The notes under the pieces: model-generated
Told to the model about the DNA's origin: nothing
The model's input: only the letters and a program-made list of their open reading frames with translations
Databases searched by the model: none
Assembly (NCBI GenBank): GCA_038049695.1
Contig: CP142451.1
Location: 34,518,001 to 34,582,000 of the forward strand
Direction: 5' to 3'
Length of the DNA stretch: 64,000 nt
From: Cinnamomum chago
Taxonomy: Eukaryota; Streptophyta; Magnoliopsida; Laurales; Lauraceae
Translations under genes and position numbers: made by a program
Shown here: in pieces, positions 59,627 to 64,000 of the stretch
Numbering within the stretch: the stretch's first letter is position 1
Layout: each line of letters opens with the position of its first letter

Positions 59627-59745
59627 GTTTATATATCTAACAGAAAAAAGATAAAACCCTCTCTCCTGTTCCTTTCTCCGTCCCTAGCAGAAAATTCTCT
59701 TCTTCTTCGCCCCAAGAGAGAGAGAGGACGAAGAAGGTGAGAGAG
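59627..59745 (+). promoter_or_regulatory. NTF2 core promoter and 5' UTR
   Basis: A TATA-like TTTATATATC at about 59629-59638, roughly 110 bp before the ATG, is followed by a CT-rich stretch (CCCTCTCTCCTG, CTTCTTCTTCG) and an (AG)n tract at 59716-59727. This is a normal plant housekeeping-gene leader. The transcription start is inferred, not visible. Confidence 0.55.
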
Positions 59746-60042
59746 ATGGATCCAGACGCAGTAGCAAAAGCGTTTGTAGAGCACTACTATTCGACCTTCG
59801 ATGCAAATCGATCGAGCCTCGCAAATCTCTACCAGGAGACATCGATGTTAACCTTCGAGGGTCAGAAGATCCAGGGCTCGCAGAGCATCGTCGCCAAACT
59901 CACCTCCCTCCCCTTCCAGCAGTGCCAGCACTCCATCACCACCGTCGATTGCCAGCCCTCCGGCCCCGCCGGTGGCATGCTCGTCTTCGTCTCCGGCAAT
60001 CTCCAGCTCGCCGGAGAGCAGCATGCCCTCAAGTTCAGTCAG
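59746..60042 (+). CDS. NTF2: nuclear transport factor 2 (NTF2), exon 1
   Basis: Imports RanGDP into the nucleus, binding FxFG nucleoporins as a homodimer. Exon 1 encodes 99 residues: MDPDAVAKAFVEHYYSTFDA, LYQETSMLTFEGQKIQG, IVAKLTSLPFQQ, TTVDCQPSGPAGGMLVFVSG, then NLQLAGEQHALKFSQ. This is the NTF2 fold from helix 1 to the penultimate strand. Plant NTF2 is about 122-126 residues, so about 24 C-terminal residues (normally a segment like MFHLMPTPQGSFYV...) should lie in a second exon. The donor CAG|GTATAT is at 60043, phase 0. I find no such exon to 64000, so either the intron exceeds 3.9 kb or the gene is truncated. Start ATG 59746 has GAGAG-ATGG context; an upstream in-frame start codon reading (59737) is not needed. 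Confidence 0.9.
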
Positions 60043-60081
60043 GTATATTTACAAACTCCTTTACCTTATGCTACTGGGATT

Positions 60082-60997
60082 TTCTTCTTCTTCTTCCTAG
60101 ATTTGATCGATATGTTCATTTGGGGATCTGGGTTTGATTCGGTTGCTGTTCATCTGAAGTTCTGCTAGATCTTGGGTTGTTTTGGTTGGTGGTTTATGTG
60201 AAAAATTGTTGTTGTGTAGTTTGTTTTTGATTTTTTATTTATTGGTTTGATTTGTTGACTGTGATTCTGGCGTTTTAATGAGTTTCTGAGGTTTGCCTTG
60301 GTGGGTTTTGTTGCTTTGATGATAAATTGAAAAAAAAACCCTTTGTCCAACGTGAGGAGCGGCAGGTGATTTCACAGACACTTTACCTGGACTTCTGTAC
60401 TGGTCTTTTGTACTTCTTCTTCTTCTTCTTTGATTTGATTTGATGTTTGTTCATTTGGGATCTGTGTTTGATTCTGATTTTGTTTGATTTGGTTCTGTTG
60501 TTTTTGGAGATCTTGTGTTATTTTGGTCGGCTTGTTATGTGAACTATTTGTATTGTGTTGTGTTGTGGGATGATGGTTGGCTTTTGTGGTCTCTTCTTAA
60601 CTCTCCTTTAATGGGTTTGATGTTATAGTTGTGATTGGGGGTGTTTTAATGAGTTATTAAGTATTGCCTTTGTGGGTTATGTTGCTTTGATGATGTAAAG
60701 CACCGAGCCTAAAATGGTCTTGGGGGAGCAGTATCCCCTCAAATTTGGTCTGTTTCTATTCCTGTTTGATTTGGTTCTGCATTTCTACTATATGTTTGGT
60801 TATTTTGGTTGGCATGTTGTCCGACCCCTTGATATTGTGTGATGAGCGGCATGAGCCTTTCTATTTTCTTTCATATTCTTTGTTTCCATGGTTTTTAAAT
60901 AATGTTTTTGTTTCTAGGGTTGATTTATTAGTTGTGATTTGGGTGTTTCGATGAGTTATTTAATTATTAATTTAAGTTTGCCATAGTAGTGGGTTTT
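60082..60997 (+). repeat. NTF2 intron repeat units 1-3
   Basis: Unit starts near 60082, 60415 and 60745; each ends in a TTTGCCTTGGTGGGTTTTG-like block (60293, 60664, 60978). Before unit 3, at 60723-60751, lies GGGAGCAGTATCCCCTCAAA then TTTGGTCTG. It resembles the last 30 bases of exon 1 (GAGAGCAGCATGCCCTCAAG then TTCAGTCAG), so the repeated unit seems to have included the exon end. Confidence 0.7.
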
Positions 60998-61100
60998 AGC
61001 ACAGTCTATCGATTGTTTAGCACATACTATCAATTGTTAGCACAGACCATCAATGGAGGACTTTTAGCACAGACTATCGATTGTTTTCCCTACAACCATG
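60998..61100 (+). repeat. short direct repeats at the LINE 5' end
   Basis: Four diverged copies of AGCACAGACTATCGATTGTT begin at about 60998, 61019, 61039 and 61073, spaced 20-34 bp. They lie between the left target-site copy and ORF1, so they are part of the LINE 5' UTR. Confidence 0.75.
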
Positions 61101-62286
61101 AAAAATGATGCTGTGGTGCTTTGTTTTTTTCATTGCTGGAAAAAAAAAAAAAATGGAGAGAAAGAAGGGGAGCGAGGCTGGTAAGGAGATAGGTTCTGGC
61201 CAGATTATGCCGGAGAGACCCTCTCTTCCTCGAACAACTCTTGGGGAGGAAGGAAATTCAATGTACAGCTCTCATAGATTCAAACAAAGCCTGACACTGA
61301 ATCAAGCAATTTCCAGGAAAATCCAGAAAGGAACCATGTTGAGGCCTCCAGTCCCTTCCAGATTTTCTTGGAAAATTTTTCTAGGGGATTCCGTCATGAA
61401 TCAAAACCATCATGGGAAGCTAGGTTGGATCTTTGAAGATGGAGAAAGCCCTAGGGGCGAGTCTGGCTTCCATTGCTTTTAAGAAAGGCATTCAGGTGAT
61501 GAGATGCAACATGGTGGGGTTTCTTAAGAATGAAGTTGAGGAGATTTCTCAGATTGTAGCCTGGTTTGAAGATTCCTGGGCAAGGTGCCAAAAGGAATCA
61601 AGCAAATAGGTCCTTCAATGGTCTGGCTTGAGCTGTAGTCAGAGGAAGAAGTGTCTCAATTCATCTAGTTTGTAGCTGAGAATGACAGTGGCCATTTCTT
61701 ATTGTTGGAAAGTCGGATGGAGGTCCTGGGTAGCTTGCCTCGATTGGTATGGATCAGGTTCAAAGGAGTTCCCCTTCATGTTTGGACGGAACACGGAAGA
61801 GACTTTTTCTCTTCTAGTACATTGTATTGATTCCTCTGTAGAAGTAGACACGACTACAGTGAGGAAGGAAATGGTGCAATGTTACGAAATTCAGTTCGGA
61901 AGCCATTTTGGTTTGGCCTCTAAATGAGATGTTTCGGCTGATTCGGAAATCTTGGTGAAATATTTTGGAAAAAAAACTTTATATATATTAAAATGAAAAA
62001 AATAATGTATGATGCATTTAATTTATTGTACTAAATTAATGCAATATGTCACTTTATATTTGATGAGATATTTTATATTACAGTGAAACTTGGCTAGGTT
62101 ATTCATAATAAAATGGTTTTTTATTGGAATAAAACTTGATTAGGGCGATAGGGCCCATATAGTTATTTAGATTTTAATTGATGGCCAGCTCCATGGTGGA
62201 GCCCACTAATTTCTCTAAGACAAAAGACCAAAAAGGTTTTTTTTTTTACTTTTACTTTCAAGTAAAAAATTTTTTTTTAGCCCCTT

Positions 62287-62555
62287 CTAGCGTTAAATAT
62301 TGGCCTTTGTCAAGCGTCCCATCTCAATCCCCAGCATCTCATTGTTGAAGGAGATTCTGCTTGTGTAATTTGTTGGGGTTCTAATACATCTAATACTCCC
62401 TGGTACCGACTTGATTTATCTGAAGAGGTGATAAAGCTGTCCAGTTCTTTGAACGTCTCCTTCCAGCATATCAACCGCATGGTCAATGATAGAGCGGACA
62501 TGCTTGCAAAAGAGGAGTTCATAGACCTGAACTCTTTTACTCTTTATTTCTGTTG
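62287..62555 (+). pseudogene. LINE RNase H C-terminal half
   Basis: An open frame of about 85 codons: IVEGDSACVICWG, then TPWYRLDLSEEVIKLS, then FQHINRMVNDRADMLAKEEF and stop. The GDS, the H..R..N..AD.LAK pattern and the PW spacer match the RNase H (RVT_3) domain that ends plant L1 polyproteins. The first catalytic strand region is missing upstream. Confidence 0.8.
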
Positions 62556-62699
62556 AGATTAAATGGTTATATGCTTTCTGTTTTGGGTGGTCTTGGCTAT
62601 TTTTTAAGGCCATGGATCCTTTCTGAGTTGATTGTTTTCTTTTGCCTTTTTGTGTTCAGTATACTTCTCTTTCAAAAAAAAAAAAAAAGTTGGGTTTTG

Positions 62700-63700
62700 T
62701 TGTTTTGATGGTAAAGTGACCTGAGGCAATCTTCATCCCTTCAAATTCAGTCTGTTATTTTCATAAACAGTTTTCATAAAAGTTGGGCTTCTTGTTCTTC
62801 CTAAATTTGGTCTATACGCTTTTGTTTCTGTTTCAGTTGGATTTGGTTCCCTAGTTTTGGTAGATATTTGGTCATTTTAGTTGGTACATCATCGAAACCA
62901 ATTGATTGTTGTCTCTCTTTTTACATATGCTTTTTTCACCCGTGGGAAGTCCTGCACAAAGCCTCTTTACTTTTGCTTTCAATGATTCTTTGATTTTACG
63001 GTTTCATTTTAGTTTCAGTTTATGGGTTTGATTTATTAATTGTTCTCAGGTGTTTTACAACAAGCTTTTGCAGTTTCCTTTAGTGGGTTTTTTATGTTTT
63101 CCCTCAAGTGAAAAAACTCTGGAGATCTTTAGTTTGTTGGAGAGAAGCATACCCGTAGGTTTAGGTGGGTATTTTCATTGATGATTTACATGCACTTTTT
63201 TTTTTTTTTTTGTGCTTACCTTTGCTTACAAGCCTGTTATGTTTCTTCCTAGATTTGATTAATATACATTTGGTTCTATAGGTTTAGGTTAGGTGGGTTT
63301 TTGATATTTGCCCTCAAGTGAAAAATCCCTGGAAATCTTCAGTTTGCTGGAGAGAAGCATGCCCATAGGTTTTGGTGGGTATATTCGCAGATGGTTTACA
63401 TGCACATTTTTTTGTGCTTACCTTTGCTTACAAAGCTGCTGTAATTCTTCCTAGATTTGATCTTTATTCATTTGGTTCTATAGTTTTGTTTGATCTTGGG
63501 TTATTTTAGTTGTTGATTTCTTATTTGAACCATTGATAGTGTGTTATGGGTCTTTCTTTCAGTTTATGGGTTTAATTTTTTTAGTTAATGGGTTTGATTT
63601 ATTACTTGCAGGTTGGCAAGTTTTTGAGGATTGCTTTAGTTTATTATTATTATTCTAAAGGATAACTTGAAAAAGGGTAATCTTCCGCTCACTCCAATTA
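62700..63700 (+). repeat. NTF2 intron repeat units 4-6 with exon-end relics
   Basis: Units resume after the LINE (starts near 62790, 63238, 63447). A 210 bp tandem pair (63101-63310 and 63311 on) contains GGAGAGAAGCATACCC (63139) and GGAGAGAAGCATGCCC (63349). The latter continues ATAGGTTTTGGTGGGTATAT and lines up with the exon 1 end GGAGAGCAGCATGCCC, then TCAAGTTCAGTCAG|GTATAT. A third relic, CATCCCTTCAAATTCAGTCTG, is at about 62736-62756. Confidence 0.65.
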
Positions 63701-63707
63701 GCAAAGC

Positions 63708-63774
63708 CATGGATTAAAATATCGGCCAATATCAGTACTTATCAGTTGATATGTACCAGCATCATCCATAACAT
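63708..63774. mobile_element. terminus of palindrome-rich hAT-like MITE, copy 3 (partial)
   Basis: CATGGATTAAAATATCGGCC matches the terminus of copies 1 and 2 (CATGGTTTAAAA, then TCGGCC). No matching inverted end with an AGCAAAGC-like flank is seen before the window ends, so it is truncated or continues outside. Confidence 0.5.
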
Positions 63775-64000
63775 CTGGCGAACCTAGGATTTTTGTTTAG
63801 GTGGGGCTAAATTTTTGCTCAACTTCGCTAACTTTTTTCACATTAACAATATCAAAAGAGAAAATATATTGCATTTAAATAGACCTAAAAAACCTTTCCA
63901 TGCTCGGATCTCTTACCTAATTGAAGGGTGTTACTACTACCTCTACCAAATTCAAAGGATCATCAATTCATCATCATCAAAACATAATATTTCCTTTAAT
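63775..64000 (+). mobile_element. left part of a hAT-type element (cut by window edge)
   Basis: TGGCGAACCTAGGATTTTTG, then TTTAGGTGGGGCTAA, resembles the inverted right end of the 21418-23846 element (TGGCGGATTCAGGATTTTTG, then TTTGGGTGGGGTAGA). The leading CAG is CATC here. Its other end is beyond the window. Confidence 0.45.

Larger units (their letters stand above)
60998..62687 (+). mobile_element. internally deleted L1-type LINE
   Basis: The flanks AGTGGGTTTT (about 60988-60997) and AGTTGGGTTTT (62688-62698) fit a target duplication. A 15 bp A-tail (62674-62688) ends the element. The 5' end has about four short direct repeats (60998-61100). Decayed ORF1 follows. At about 61675-61790 one frame reads GHFLLLESRMEVLGSLPRL then VWIRFKGVPLHVW, recalling the DUF4283 region of plant LINE ORF1. 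The endonuclease and reverse transcriptase are missing. The RNase H end is at 62287-62555. Sense orientation within the NTF2 intron. Confidence 0.75.
60043..64000 (+). other. NTF2 intron 1 (continues past the window)
   Basis: Built largely of degenerate units of about 250-330 bp resembling each other and the start of the intron. Each has CTTCTTCCTAGATTTGAT, TTCATTTGG, TTTGGTTCT, GATCTTGGGTTATTTTGGTTG, GGGTTTGATTTATT and TTGCCTTTGTGGGTT blocks in order. A LINE sits at 60998-62687, and two DNA-element ends lie near 63708 and 63775. Confidence 0.75.

Noticed and set aside
61105..61482. 125-codon frame as a possible NTF2 alternative exon
   Set aside because: It lies within the LINE bounded by target-site copies and precedes LINE ORF1-like sequence.

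Overview
This window is a stretch of a transposon-rich flowering-plant nuclear genome. The evidence is three plant-type gene families with plant-style introns, together with Ty1/copia and other LTR retrotransposon remains, plant LINEs, Helitrons and hAT-, Mutator- and Harbinger-type DNA elements. The species cannot be fixed from the sequence. No rRNA, tRNA gene, CRISPR array or organellar block was recognised.

Three credible protein-coding genes are present. (1) A plus-strand F-box/kelch-type gene, with its main coding exon at about 8577-9822. (2) A minus-strand nodulin-like major-facilitator transporter in three exons: 34864-35199, 27650-28587 and 26301-26817. The exons join in frame to 596 residues, with a 6.3 kb first intron. 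(3) The first exon (59746-60042) of a plus-strand nuclear transport factor 2 (NTF2) gene, whose last exon probably lies beyond the right edge. The genes do not form a functional cluster.

Layout. 1-7.3 kb: gene-poor, with a Tourist-type MITE and a decayed RTE-like LINE split by a hAT-like insert. 7.7-9.8 kb: the F-box gene. 11-14.8 kb: a LINE relic and a minus-strand Helitron. 15.0-17.6 kb: a solo LTR. 18.8-21.2 kb: a Mutator-like element carrying a methyltransferase gene fragment. 21.4-23.8 kb: a hAT-type element with a palindrome-rich element nested in it. 26.3-35.2 kb: the transporter, whose first intron holds a Helitron, a LINE tail and tandem arrays. 36-57 kb: a graveyard of LTRs, some nested, with an interrupted copia RNase H fragment. 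57.2-58.5 kb: another Mutator-like element. 59.7 kb to the end: NTF2 exon 1 and a repeat-built intron containing a truncated LINE.

Two themes seem new enough to check. First, four LTRs of one apparent family, and two copies of a hAT-like element, carry clusters of short perfect palindromes. The palindrome word differs between copies, but its two-fold symmetry is kept. Second, introns of all three genes contain degenerate tandem duplications. In NTF2 the repeated units appear to include relics of the end of exon 1 and its splice donor. In the transporter, donor-like motifs recur about every 90-150 bases just inside intron 1.
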